Of a stretch of 64,000 nucleotides of DNA, positions 35,534 through 43,534 are shown in pieces (within the stretch, counting starts at the first letter, position 1; the number at the start of each line of letters is the position of its first letter). The DNA is taken from contig JBOEGR010000013.1 in NCBI GenBank assembly GCA_050633525.1, positions 102,063 to 166,062 on the forward strand, written 5' to 3'. The position numbers and the translations under genes are program-made. Below the pieces are notes generated by a model. It was not told the DNA's origin. It saw nothing but the letters and a program-made list of their open reading frames with translations, and did no database searches. Origin of the DNA: CANLBN01 sp050633525 (GTDB lineage Bacteria > Pseudomonadota > Gammaproteobacteria > Pseudomonadales > Cellvibrionaceae).

Positions 35534-35842
35534 ATGAAAAATAAACTATATTCAGCAATATCAATTTTAATATTCGCATCTAATTTTTCCATTTCAGGCG
35601 TTCAAGCACAAAATAATGCCCCTATAAAAAATGTGAAGACGACCTCCGTAATGGAACGAGTTCATACCCGTCATCGTCCTCTTGCGGCTGTTAAACCCAG
35701 GAATCAAGGGGCAAAAAACGATGTTCCCAGTAGTATGGATTTATTTGTAGATCGTTGCGCGGACGCCGGAGGAGGGCTTATTTCAATTGATGGCCACTAT
35801 GACTGTGTTAAACCCTCCGGTGAACCCATACCCAATTGGTAA
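35534..35842 (+). CDS. Small secreted protein, twin family member 2
   Basis: 102 residues, signal peptide ending near GVQAQN, then a basic low-complexity linker and the same C-terminal block as its neighbour: MDLFVDRCADAGGG and YDCVKPSGEPIPNW. Outside this block the two proteins differ, so they are paralogues under constraint only at the C-terminal 35 residues. 33 bp separate the genes, which look like one operon. Confidence 0.65.
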   Translation: MKNKLYSAISILIFASNFSISGVQAQNNAPIKNVKTTSVMERVHTRHRPLAAVKPRNQGAKNDVPSSMDLFVDRCADAGGGLISIDGHYDCVKPSGEPIPNW

Positions 35843-35919
35843 GGATAACGACTCTTTGGCTATGTTAACAAATGGCAATCTCTTGAGACTAAAGCTTGAT
35901 AAAGGAAGAAAAAACATTA

Positions 35920-35939
35920 TACTGTATAAATAAACAGTA
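35920..35939. promoter_or_regulatory. LexA (SOS) box upstream of yebG
   Basis: TACTGTATAAATAAACAGTA matches the gammaproteobacterial SOS consensus (CTG-N10-CAG with an AT-rich centre) and is palindromic in its outer nine bases except one. It lies 16 bp before the start codon of the YebG-family gene, whose E. coli relative is a known LexA target. Confidence 0.93.
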
Positions 35940-35955
35940 TAGAGGGGTGTCAGAG

Positions 35956-36240
35956 ATGGCCGTAGTAGCAGTTTGGAAATGTGATAGAGATGGGAAAATG
36001 TTTGCAGATAAAAAAGATGCTGAAGAATACGACAAAATGTTAGAGCTGGCGGCTAATATTACACAATTTATTGAACAGCATATTCCCAAGGTAGAGGAAT
36101 CTATCAGTGAAGAAGTAGGAATTCTGTTAGCCCAACACAGAGAGGTCTTAGCGAAAGCGTGCAAAGGCAAGCCAGATTTACTATTGGATACGGAAATCGC
36201 GAAGACAGAAAATGTGACGCCCTTGGTTGCTAGTAAATAA
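35956..36240 (+). CDS. yebG: YebG family SOS-response protein
   Basis: 94 residues from the ATG at 35956; the longer frame would start inside the LexA box. It begins MAVVAVWKCDRDGKMFADKK, then AEEYDKMLELAANI, matching YebG. E. coli YebG is DNA-damage-inducible under LexA control; its biochemical function is not established. A C-terminal extension of about 15 residues follows the family block. Monocistronic, ended by a strong terminator. Confidence 0.9.
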   Translation: MAVVAVWKCDRDGKMFADKKDAEEYDKMLELAANITQFIEQHIPKVEESISEEVGILLAQHREVLAKACKGKPDLLLDTEIAKTENVTPLVASK

Positions 36241-36316
36241 TTGCTAGTAAATAGTTAATTTACATTCTCAAATGAACGGAGCGTTTGCTTCTTTTGGTTG
36301 ACACAATTGATAATCT

Positions 36317-36342
36317 AAAGCCAGCATAATGCTGGCTTTTTT
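36317..36342 (+). terminator. Rho-independent terminator after yebG
   Basis: AAAGCCAGCA/TGCTGGCTTT forms a 10-bp stem with a three-base loop and runs into TTTTTT. Confidence 0.9.
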
Positions 36343-36473
36343 GTCGCGATATATAACATCGAAGTTGTCAAAATAGTCAGTATGAGACTTATTTCACAAT
36401 AATAAATGTCGAATAGAAGTAAATAAAATAATTTAGGTTTACACTAGAACCCTTAAAAATAAAAGAGGTTTTT

Positions 36474-37082
36474 ATGGAGAGTAAACCGATATTAGATAAG
36501 CAGTCTAAAGACTACCTTGATTTTTGTTACAAAGAATATGTCAGATTGGCTGATATGCAAGAAAAACAAATGCAGTCGGTTTTTTCTGATATTAAACTTT
36601 TAGGCGCATTAGGCGCCATGCTATCCTGGAAGCCAATACTAGACTCTATCGGCGAAGGCAACGAGCCCGTTGTGCTAATGCTTGGCTTTATAGTATTGAT
36701 GTTTATTGCTCTATTTATTTTGCTCTATGACTTTATGAAGCAATCTATTCTATTATTTTATACAAACCAAATGAAATACTATGAGGCAGAGTTAAGGACT
36801 AAGCTTGATTTGGCGCAAGGGGGTATATTCAGTACAGTCAGTAATTGGCAAAAATGGATGGTCTCAATTCATGACCCTATAGTAAAACGATTCTTCTCCT
36901 GTTTTTTTTCATTTCTAGTTATCTTTCCCGTCGTTATTATTTTAACTTCCGGAAAATTAGAGAGTACTTATTTGTACGCCCTAATTTATTTTATAATCAC
37001 CTTAATTCTTATCGGTATCAATGTTCAATGTATTTATATTATCACTCAGAAAATAACGCGAAAATTAGGCGAGCCTTATTAA
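36474..37082 (+). CDS. Four-helix membrane protein, hypothetical
   Basis: 202 residues. A polar N-terminus (about 1-38) precedes hydrophobic segments near 40-52, 62-85, 143-158 and 164-185, with a central cytoplasmic coiled region. AAAGAGG lies upstream of the start. The family is not recognised. The helix-loop-helix layout resembles generic effector or transporter-accessory proteins, but there is no partner gene to support either. Confidence 0.55.
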   Translation: MESKPILDKQSKDYLDFCYKEYVRLADMQEKQMQSVFSDIKLLGALGAMLSWKPILDSIGEGNEPVVLMLGFIVLMFIALFILLYDFMKQSILLFYTNQMKYYEAELRTKLDLAQGGIFSTVSNWQKWMVSIHDPIVKRFFSCFFSFLVIFPVVIILTSGKLESTYLYALIYFIITLILIGINVQCIYIITQKITRKLGEPY

Positions 37083-37109
37083 TCGCGCATCGATGGATGC
37101 TATTGAATT

Positions 37110-37826
37110 TTATTTTTGTAGAGAGGGTATAGCTCCGCTTTCATGCGTTTTTATACAGCTTGGTTTTGACGGGGCAGGCACATTATTTTCTAGATAATGT
37201 ATTATACTACCTGCGGTGAGTTTAAATGTAGGTGCGATATCCATACCTATGCTCTTAAGCCCTTTTGCTGTCCATTTGTTGCACGTGTTCATAAGGTAAT
37301 AATCACCACTGCCCTGATAGAACTGGCTGTCCCCGTATATACCTTGCTTTAAGGGTATAACTTCTCCCTGTTGGTTTTTAGCAAAACTTTCACTAATAAA
37401 CTGAATAAGGGAGGATAATTCAGCGTCATTTAAACATAATTTTTTTATTTCACTGTCTTTAAAAAAAGATGCTACATCTTCGGGTGTGGCTACCGCATGA
37501 ATAACCGACTCTGTAGGCCAAAAAATGGCCCGAAGTGTTAACCCGCTAGTAATCTCTTTAGCTTGATAAAAGCCTTTATCTCCCCAGCCGAATTCTATGT
37601 ATTCAGTGTCTGGAAATCGTTTAGCAAGCGCCGGAATCTGGGTTTTGATTTTCTTTGCAGGTATAACAAAACCAGTATGCCAGCCATGGCTGACAACATA
37701 TACGGTGTGATCCCCCTCAAGAGTATAAGGGGAGTGCGGGTGAATGATATTAGGCTTGGTCGAGCAACTAAAAAGAAACGCAAGAAAAACCAATAGGAAT
37801 GCCATTTTCAAGGGGTAATGCTCCAT
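37110..37826 (-). CDS. DUF2459 family lipoprotein
   Basis: 238 residues. A short signal peptide ends in FLFSCS, a lipobox-like Cys. The family block HTVYVVSHGWHTGFVIPAK and the later NTCNKWTAKGL are characteristic of DUF2459 (TIGR02117). The conserved His and Cys residues suggest an NlpC/P60-like or transglutaminase-like hydrolase, though the family has no proven activity that I know of. It heads a minus-strand run of three genes for exported proteins. Confidence 0.82.
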   Translation of the reverse strand: MEHYPLKMAFLLVFLAFLFSCSTKPNIIHPHSPYTLEGDHTVYVVSHGWHTGFVIPAKKIKTQIPALAKRFPDTEYIEFGWGDKGFYQAKEITSGLTLRAIFWPTESVIHAVATPEDVASFFKDSEIKKLCLNDAELSSLIQFISESFAKNQQGEVIPLKQGIYGDSQFYQGSGDYYLMNTCNKWTAKGLKSIGMDIAPTFKLTAGSIIHYLENNVPAPSKPSCIKTHESGAIPSLQK

Positions 37827-37850
37827 GTTTTATAAATGGGATTGGCACCT

Positions 37851-38267
37851 TTATGGAATATACTTTACTGCCATATTTGCTTGTGCCCACAGCTTCCATA
37901 TGCCGGCTTCTTGTTTATAAACTTGCACTATGTCGATTTCATTGTTTTGAAATGCGGGGCCAGAAATTTTTGTGGTTCGTTGCTTTGCCCTAACATAAGC
38001 TAATTCCCCGTCATAAGAAATAAATTGATAATCCAATAATGTGTAATCAAGTTTATAGATGTTCAAAACTTGAGTGAGTAAGTTTTTAGTATTCAGATAA
38101 AACAAAGATTGGGTATGTACTGTTGATAATACTCCATCGATATCAGCGGCTATAGAATACTTTAAATTATCGTCGAAAGACTTCCTAACGCCGGCTTCTA
38201 CGCTTTTATCTGCCGTAGCTGAAAGAGATAAAGCGCATGCAAAAATGATGGATAGAATTTTGATCAT
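37851..38267 (-). CDS. Exported NTF2-like (SnoaL-type) hypothetical protein
   Basis: 138 residues with a signal peptide (FACALSLSATA). The rest alternates helix and strand with AADIDGVLSTVHTQS and VQVYKQEAGIWKLWAQANM, the usual ending of NTF2-like folds in which a final strand carries W-K. Ligand or enzymatic role unknown. Confidence 0.6.
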   Translation of the reverse strand: MIKILSIIFACALSLSATADKSVEAGVRKSFDDNLKYSIAADIDGVLSTVHTQSLFYLNTKNLLTQVLNIYKLDYTLLDYQFISYDGELAYVRAKQRTTKISGPAFQNNEIDIVQVYKQEAGIWKLWAQANMAVKYIP

Positions 38268-38375
38268 GTTTAATTCCTTGTTAACAATGTAGATATGATA
38301 GAGAGATAAATTGAAAGAGTAGTATAGACTTACTCATAATGATACGGGAGCACTTTCATACTCCCTTAACTTAAT

Positions 38376-38876
38376 TTATTTCTTAAGTTTCATCGAAATA
38401 ATTTTGCTTGGATTTTTAGGTGGCTCGCCACGGTTGATCTTGTCGACAAATTCCATGCCTTTAGTAACTCGTCCCCATACTGTGTATTTGTTGTCTAAAA
38501 ATAGGGCGTCTTTTAATACAATAAAAAACTGGCTGTCGGCAGAGTTAGGGCTGGAGGCACGTGCCATTGAGACTGCCCCACGCACATGAGGTGTATCATT
38601 AAATTCTGCCTTTAGCTTTTTACCTGAACCGCCTCTGCCCGTGCCAGTAGGGTCGCCCGTCTGTGCCATAAAGCCTTCGATTACTCGGTGAAAAATAATA
38701 CCGTCATAATAGCCTTCGCTGGCCAGCTCTTTGATACGCGCTACATGATTAGGTGCTTTGTCTGCTAATAATTCAATTTCTACCACGCCGTCTTGTAGTT
38801 CTAATAAGAGGGTTTCTGAAACGGCAGGGTTTGCCAGTAAGAGAATGGATATTGTGATATAGAGTAGTTTATTCAT
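38376..38876 (-). CDS. Exported peptidyl-prolyl isomerase, cyclophilin type
   Basis: 166 residues. A signal peptide (about 1-20) indicates a periplasmic location. Cyclophilin motifs are IIFHRVIEGFMAQTGDPTG, with the catalytic Arg, and SADSQFFIVLKD and WGRVTKGME. It catalyses proline cis/trans isomerisation in protein folding. The nearest known relatives are PpiA-type periplasmic cyclophilins. Confidence 0.93.
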   Translation of the reverse strand: MNKLLYITISILLLANPAVSETLLLELQDGVVEIELLADKAPNHVARIKELASEGYYDGIIFHRVIEGFMAQTGDPTGTGRGGSGKKLKAEFNDTPHVRGAVSMARASSPNSADSQFFIVLKDALFLDNKYTVWGRVTKGMEFVDKINRGEPPKNPSKIISMKLKK

Positions 38877-39062
38877 TGTGCCTCTCGGTTAAGTAAGGTT
38901 ATTTTTGGTGTGGCCTAAGTAAAAGCTATATCTTAATAAAATGGATGTTTTATTAGCGCTATTCAAAGATATATTAACATGGGCTATGAAGATAGTCAGG
39001 CCGCCTTACTCTGCCCTTTGTGCGATCTATCTAATCTCAGGCTTTTATCGATATAAAAATAA

Positions 39063-39091
39063 TTGACATCTGAACCGATTGGTCCTATATT
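39063..39091 (+). promoter_or_regulatory. tetR promoter with operator in the spacer
   Basis: TTGACA (39063-39068) and TATATT (39086-39091) are 17 bp apart. The spacer holds GAACCGATTGGTCC (39072-39085), a near match to half of the perfect palindrome at 39705. The start codon lies at 39098, about where transcription should begin, so the message is probably leaderless. Confidence 0.8.
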
Positions 39092-39097
39092 GGCCAA

Positions 39098-39679
39098 ATG
39101 AACGCAGGCAGACCATTACAATTCGATCCCGATGCTGTATTAGCAAAAGCAACCGCCCTATTTTGGGAGAAAGGCTTTGAGGCTACATCAACAGTCGACT
39201 TAATGACGGTAATGAGTTTATCCAAAAGTAGCTTGTATCAAGCTTTTGGTTCTAAACAAGAGTTATTTAATCGTTGTATAGAACATTATGGAGAAATGAA
39301 CCAAAAGTTTTTACATGAAGAACTTGAAAAATCAGCTTCTGGTAAAAAGTATTTGATTAGTGTTTTCCAGCAAGTGATTGATGGTGAGAATGATTGCCCC
39401 AAAGGTTGTTTTCTGGTGAACACCGCCTGTGAGCTTGGTAGTAGTAATGATGCCATTAATGCGTTATTAAACAAGAAAGTAGAAAAAAATCGACAGGCAA
39501 TAGAAATAGCTATTCGACGCGCTCAGCAAGAAGGTGACATCAGTAAAGGTAAGGATGCAAAGCAACTATCGGATTATTTAATGACAAGTTTGTGTGGCTT
39601 GCGGGTAATGGAACAAATGCAATATAGCAAAACAAAAATGCAAAATATTATTAATCAAATCCTTAAATCAATAGATTAA
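39098..39679 (+). CDS. TetR-family repressor
   Basis: 193 residues. The N-terminus, GRPLQFDPDAVLAKATALFW, and helix-turn-helix SKSSLYQAFGSKQELF are the TetR DNA-binding domain; the ligand-binding C-terminal half has CLVNTACELG-like residues around 107. Typical regulator of a linked oxidoreductase. No ribosome site precedes the ATG, agreeing with a leaderless transcript. It should repress itself and the SDR gene downstream through the ACCGATCGGT-type operators. Confidence 0.92.
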   Translation: MNAGRPLQFDPDAVLAKATALFWEKGFEATSTVDLMTVMSLSKSSLYQAFGSKQELFNRCIEHYGEMNQKFLHEELEKSASGKKYLISVFQQVIDGENDCPKGCFLVNTACELGSSNDAINALLNKKVEKNRQAIEIAIRRAQQEGDISKGKDAKQLSDYLMTSLCGLRVMEQMQYSKTKMQNIINQILKSID

Positions 39680-39704
39680 GACAAGATTTAGTTTTTTTAT
39701 GTCA

Positions 39705-39730
39705 AAATAAGGACCGATCGGTCCTTATTT
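39705..39730. promoter_or_regulatory. Perfect 26-bp palindrome between tetR and SDR genes
   Basis: A perfect palindrome with core AAGGACCGATCGGTCCTT, located 24 bp before the SDR start codon. Its central ACCGATCGGT recurs in imperfect form in the tetR promoter, so it is a strong operator candidate. It could alternatively be read as a hairpin in RNA. Confidence 0.88.
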
Positions 39731-39753
39731 ATTTAAAATCAACAGAGGAAAAT

Positions 39754-40482
39754 ATGATGAACCTAGAAAACAAAGTCGTACTGATTACCGGAGCCAATCG
39801 TGGCATAGGGCAGGCTATAGTGGCTCAATTACTGCAGCGGGGAGTAAAGAAAATCTACGCGGCAGCCAGAGATGTTAGTACCCTGCCAGATTTCAATGAC
39901 CAACGTATAGAAAATATGACGCTGGATATCACTCGACCCGAGCAAGTTGCACAGGCGGCACAGCACGCAAGAGATATTGATATTCTAATTAACAATGCAG
40001 GGGTAGCGGCTTTTACTAGCTTATTGGATGGGCCTAATGATTTACTAAAGCGAGATATGGATACAAATTACTATGGTACGCTCGCAATGGTGCGTGAGTT
40101 CGTACCTGTGTTGGAAACAAAAAAAGGCAGTGCCATTGTTAATGTGGTGACGATCGGTGCATTTGTTAACTTCCCGAGTCTAGGTGGCTATTGTGCATCA
40201 AAGGCTGCTTTATTTTCTTTGTCGCAAGGTATACGAATAGAATTAGCCCCTAAGGGTATCCATGTGCATACCGTTAACCCGGGGCCGATTGATACGGACA
40301 TGGCAAAAGATTTTCCGGGCGATAAACCTAGTGCCGCATCAACGGCCGAAAACATTCTATTGGCTTTAGAAAAAGGCGAGGCGGATATTTTTCCGGATGA
40401 AACTGGACAGCAAATGATAGGTGCATGGAAAAATGATTATCGAGATTTAGAGAAGATGGTCGCCGATATGCATCATGGTTAA
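39754..40482 (+). CDS. Short-chain dehydrogenase/reductase
   Basis: 242 residues. Classical SDR features are the cofactor loop TGANRGIGQAIV, NNAG in ILINNAGVAAF, and the catalytic Tyr-x3-Lys in YCASKAA. It reduces or oxidises a small carbonyl or alcohol with NAD(P)(H); the substrate is unknown. AGAGGAAAAT precedes the start. Partner and likely target of the adjacent TetR regulator. Confidence 0.93.
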   Translation: MMNLENKVVLITGANRGIGQAIVAQLLQRGVKKIYAAARDVSTLPDFNDQRIENMTLDITRPEQVAQAAQHARDIDILINNAGVAAFTSLLDGPNDLLKRDMDTNYYGTLAMVREFVPVLETKKGSAIVNVVTIGAFVNFPSLGGYCASKAALFSLSQGIRIELAPKGIHVHTVNPGPIDTDMAKDFPGDKPSAASTAENILLALEKGEADIFPDETGQQMIGAWKNDYRDLEKMVADMHHG

Positions 40483-40700
40483 TAATGTAAGCCATATCTA
40501 CTTAACGATAGGTGTGGCTGTTTAGATTAATTTTTCAAGTTAAAAATGGAGCATAAATGTCTTAAGTTTGGCCATTTATTCAAATGGAAACGATTTTATT
40601 TCTTTAATTGTCGTTTTTTCCAACAGTTTTTGTTGTTAAAAAAATATTTTTGGTAGTATGTTCCAACTGTCAATAAAGATAATAAAAAATAGGGAATAAA

Positions 40701-41849
40701 ATGAAGTTTCCACCGCCTAATTGGGAAAATAATTTAATATACGTCATTCTGTTTTCATTGGTTATTCCTTTTGTGGCCTTCTTGGGGGATTTTGTTGTTT
40801 TAATTAAATCCCTAACAAATAATCAAGAATTGGCTCTTTTGATAGAGAGCGCGTACGTTTTTTTTAAAGAGCATGAAGAGGTTTTTATATCTATTCTGAC
40901 TCTTATTTTTGTTTCCCCACTTTTCTTTTATAAAAGAAAAAAATATAAAACTAGATCTAATGAAAACTACTCTTTGTATTGTGATATTTCAAAACAAAAA
41001 AGAGTGTTAGCAACTTTAATATGTCAACACTCCAAAAGAATTATTGATAACGAAGCCGTTTTCTCAAAATCGGTAAGCCAAAGTTATATGCAGTCTGGCG
41101 TTGCTTCAAAAAAGAATATAATTGGGATAAGGAATGATTTTAGAGCACGAGACCGAGAAAACTTTATTATTTGCCTTCGTGAAGTAATAGAGGTAACAAA
41201 AAATATAGTCGATAAATCGCTTGAGATGAGGTGGGGCTGCCAACTGAATTCTCGGGTTGTTGTTAAACTGGTGGTCGAGAACAACGAATCTATTGAAAGT
41301 ATGGGGCAGCAAACGATTATATGTAAACGAAGGTTAAAACATTTCCGTGTCGATGATACCCTAACTGATAATTTGACTCGAGATTACTTACTTAATCGCG
41401 GTGAAAAAGATATTAAAAATCATTATGTCGCCAGTAGTACGGCTTTGTTGGAATCTGTACTCTCAGACAATAAATGCTTTTTTAGTAATAATACCTCTTC
41501 GTCTGATATGCCATCGGGTTATATGGCTGGCCCAGAGGCATTAGAGGGTGACGATAGCGCCAAAATCTGTGTGCCTGTATTTGTTGACTACCAAGGCAGA
41601 AAGCGGCATTTGGTCGCATTTATTGCTGTATTGGTGGATAATAAAGATCATCGAAAATTTTTTGATGAAGAGGACTCCAGCTGTGCACCTATACTTCCTG
41701 TTCTGAAAGAAACGGCAATCTATTTGTCTATGCTTTGCGAGAGTTCAATGAACTCGAAGAAAAGAATATTTGCTTTATGCTCTAATCGTCTGTCGGCTCC
41801 AGAAGGTGTTGTCTCTGATAGAAGAGCTGAGCCTGAAGAGGTAGAGTAA
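40701..41849 (+). CDS. Two-helix membrane protein with large soluble domain, hypothetical
   Basis: 382 residues. Membrane helices span about 14-37 and 59-76, followed by a basic stop-transfer patch (KRKKYKTR). The rest (about 90-382) is cytoplasmic with mixed structure; the stretch KICVPVFVDYQGRKRHLVAFIAVLVDN resembles the core strands of GAF-like sensor domains, but this is a weak call. The tail is acidic. AATAGGGAATAAA precedes the ATG. The small gene 28 bp downstream looks co-transcribed. Unknown function; a membrane sensor is a guess. Confidence 0.55.
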   Translation: MKFPPPNWENNLIYVILFSLVIPFVAFLGDFVVLIKSLTNNQELALLIESAYVFFKEHEEVFISILTLIFVSPLFFYKRKKYKTRSNENYSLYCDISKQKRVLATLICQHSKRIIDNEAVFSKSVSQSYMQSGVASKKNIIGIRNDFRARDRENFIICLREVIEVTKNIVDKSLEMRWGCQLNSRVVVKLVVENNESIESMGQQTIICKRRLKHFRVDDTLTDNLTRDYLLNRGEKDIKNHYVASSTALLESVLSDNKCFFSNNTSSSDMPSGYMAGPEALEGDDSAKICVPVFVDYQGRKRHLVAFIAVLVDNKDHRKFFDEEDSSCAPILPVLKETAIYLSMLCESSMNSKKRIFALCSNRLSAPEGVVSDRRAEPEEVE

Positions 41850-41877
41850 ATCTTAATGCTAACTATAGGTATCGAAT

Positions 41878-42099
41878 GTGAAAAGTACTAAAGATTCTTT
41901 TGAGTTAACAAAAAATGATGGTTTGATATCAGATGGTATGGAAGTGGTTGTTTCTAATTGGCTGATGTCAAAAGAAGAGTATGAGCGCTTTATAAAATCG
42001 TCGAGTAATAATGGATTAGTAAGTGATCCTGACTACGATGTATCTTCTTGGATTATGTCTACAGAAGAATACAAAAAATATTTAAGAGAGCATTCTTGA
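41878..42099 (+). CDS. Small protein made of a tandem 30-residue repeat
   Basis: 73 residues starting with GTG. Residues about 14-43 and 44-73 are two versions of one unit: NDGLISD...SNWLMSKEEYERFI and NNGLVSD...SSWIMSTEEYKKYL. Each unit is a short strand plus an amphipathic helix with a conserved Trp-x-Met-Ser. No signal peptide. Co-oriented with the membrane protein just upstream, so it may be its partner or ligand. Family unknown. Confidence 0.5.
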   Translation: MKSTKDSFELTKNDGLISDGMEVVVSNWLMSKEEYERFIKSSSNNGLVSDPDYDVSSWIMSTEEYKKYLREHS

Positions 42100-42100
42100 T

Positions 42101-42166
42101 AATCGGGGCATGATAAGAGTTTAGGGGCGTTAATTTTGTCAAACCTTTATCTGATTCCAATTATTA
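42101..42166. repeat. Palindromic repeat family A, copy 1
   Basis: AATCGGGGCATGATAAG on the left and CTTTATCTGATTCCAATTATT on the right form imperfect arms around a loop containing TTAATTTTGTCAAACC. Other copies share GGGGCAGATAAGAATTTAGG as the left arm. It sits between the repeat-protein gene and a minus-strand cassette-like gene. Confidence 0.75.
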
Positions 42167-42178
42167 TTGTTATCGTAC

Positions 42179-42343
42179 TCAAGTTTTTTTGTTTGTCCCA
42201 AATATACCTATCCAAAATAAACCTTCCAAAACAATGCCGAGAATAAGAAAGATTGCACCGCCAGCTGGAATTCCAAAAACGTAGCAGGCTATTGCAGCAA
42301 AGAAACAAACAACCACTAGTAATACTCTATATATTGTTCTCAT
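42179..42343 (-). CDS. Small two-helix membrane protein (cassette-like)
   Basis: About 54 residues from the ATG at 42343 (AACAGGAAC upstream); a TTG at 42382 would add 13 residues. Two hydrophobic helices, about 4-22 and 26-45, joined by the tight turn FGIPAGG. Unknown function. Its 5' side carries a GTTAGGC box (42385-42391, minus strand) and its 3' side an R''-like CGATAAC (42169-42175), both expected of an integron cassette. Confidence 0.5.
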   Translation of the reverse strand: MRTIYRVLLVVVCFFAAIACYVFGIPAGGAIFLILGIVLEGLFWIGIFGTNKKT

Positions 42344-42384
42344 TTTAATGTTCCTGTTAGGTTTTGCTGTATTTCCATACAACG

Positions 42385-42391
42385 GCCTAAC
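42385..42391 (-). other. R'-like attC box (GTTAGGC)
   Basis: On the minus strand GCGTTAGGC fits the GTTRRRY core exactly and lies 41 bases before the gene starting at 42343. An AGAACTC/GAGTTCT hairpin follows on the plus strand (42408-42449). The opposite R'' box is not clear, so this is a half-site call. Confidence 0.45.
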
Positions 42392-42639
42392 GCTTATGTA
42401 ATAGACGAGAACTCACGAGCGTCGTAAGTGGCGTATTTATTAGAGTTCTACCTTGCCGAACGAATATATCAATAATCTACGATGGTTTAAATACTATAAA
42501 AGAACTTGCTCATTAGTTATAACCAAAACAGGTTCTTTCCCATATTAGGTTTTAGCTTAAACAAATACAAATGAGAATTATTGCTATTTAGATGGTTGTG
42601 CTATATCATGCGCCTAGAATACTAATTGAAGAGAAATTT

Positions 42640-42888
42640 ATGAGGCCAGATATCCATCCTGAATATCGCGATGTGTTGTTCCACGATACCGCATCAGATA
42701 CCTATTTTGTTATTGGTTCGACTGCGAAGACGACTCAAACCGCCGAGTTCGAAGGTAAGACATACCCATATATGACCCTAGATGTTTCTAGCTCATCACA
42801 CCCGTTTTATACAGGTAAGCAAAAGGTTGCAAACAACGATGGTCGAATCGCCAGATTTAATAAGCGCTTCAAAGCCAAGAGTAAATAA
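42640..42888 (+). CDS. rpmE2: 50S ribosomal protein L31 type B (zinc-independent)
   Basis: 82 residues from the ATG at 42640; an upstream frame from 42592 adds residues not found in the family. MRPDIHPEYRDVLFHDT, FEGKTYPYMTLDVSS and HPFYTGKQK are L31B signatures. It has no cysteines, as expected for the form used when zinc is scarce; such copies are usually repressed by Zur. An 8-bp palindrome GTTATAAC at 42517 might be part of such a site, but this is weak. Its position inside the cassette region is odd. Confidence 0.93.
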   Translation: MRPDIHPEYRDVLFHDTASDTYFVIGSTAKTTQTAEFEGKTYPYMTLDVSSSSHPFYTGKQKVANNDGRIARFNKRFKAKSK

Positions 42889-42904
42889 TAAGATTAAAAG
42901 AAAA

Positions 42905-42965
42905 ATAGGGTCAGATAAGCACTAATTGATTTATCGTTACAAGTCCTTATCCGATTCCAATGATT
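42905..42965. repeat. Palindromic repeat family A, copy 2
   Basis: TAGGGTCAGATAAG and CTTATCCGATTCCAATGATT arms, just after rpmE2. Diverged loop. Confidence 0.7.
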
Positions 42966-43071
42966 AAAAAGTTAAAACTATATTTTTTAATCGAGTATGG
43001 CTCTATTGGTTTGGGTGCTTAATGTTATTATTTTACCCAATGCTACTTCTTAAATTAAAGGGTTCTGGCCT

Positions 43072-43449
43072 TTAACTCTGTTTATCCGTAATGGGTTCCA
43101 TTAGCCAATCTAAAGCCTCTTTTTTTGTATGAAATATCTTTATATTTTTACCGCTCTTATTGAAAGATTTTTTCATATATTCAGAAGCAGTAGCAGATAT
43201 TTCATCATAACAAACAACAGCAATATTCTTTATCCTATCTGACTCACTTAGTGCGATCGATGCGTCAAATTCGTATGAGTAGCTTGTTGATTTATTTAAT
43301 ATAACTGATATCTTCCCCGGCATTTTAGTCTCAATGAAATCCCAGAATTCATTGACCATATCAAGGTTGATCTCAACGCCATTGTCGAATGTTATCTCTA
43401 CGGTATCCGTGTTAATCACGGTGACATTGCAAAATGATAACTTGTGCAT
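43072..43449 (-). CDS. STAS/SpoIIAA-like (DUF7793-type) protein, cassette-like
   Basis: 125 residues. Alternating strands and helices with VEITFDNGVEINLDMVNEF at the start, SVILNKSTSYSYEFDAS in the middle and IKIFHTKKEALDWLM at the end match the SEC14/STAS-like fold of small bacterial proteins. No known enzymatic role. Placed between palindromic repeats. Confidence 0.6.
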   Translation of the reverse strand: MHKLSFCNVTVINTDTVEITFDNGVEINLDMVNEFWDFIETKMPGKISVILNKSTSYSYEFDASIALSESDRIKNIAVVCYDEISATASEYMKKSFNKSGKNIKIFHTKKEALDWLMEPITDKQS

Positions 43450-43468
43450 ATTTTAAATACTCCATAAA

Positions 43469-43534
43469 TAATCAGGGGCAGATAAGAATTTAGGCTTGTT
43501 AATTATACCAAACTCTTATCTATCCCCGATTATT
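43469..43534. repeat. Palindromic repeat family A, copy 3
   Basis: The most symmetrical copy: AATCAGGGGCAGATAAGA and TCTTATCTATCCCCGATTATT pair across a loop with TTGTTAATTATACCAAAC. It fills the gap between two minus-strand genes. Confidence 0.8.

Noticed and set aside
35896..35955. Longer YebG start
   Set aside because: It would run through the SOS box; the ATG at 35956 gives the YebG N-terminus.
40701..42099. A phage-defence pair
   Set aside because: Membrane helices plus a small partner are suggestive, but no nuclease, NTPase, TIR or other effector domain is visible.
42592..42639. Longer N-terminus for the L31 gene
   Set aside because: The 16 extra residues are not part of L31 proteins and the ATG at 42640 matches the family start.
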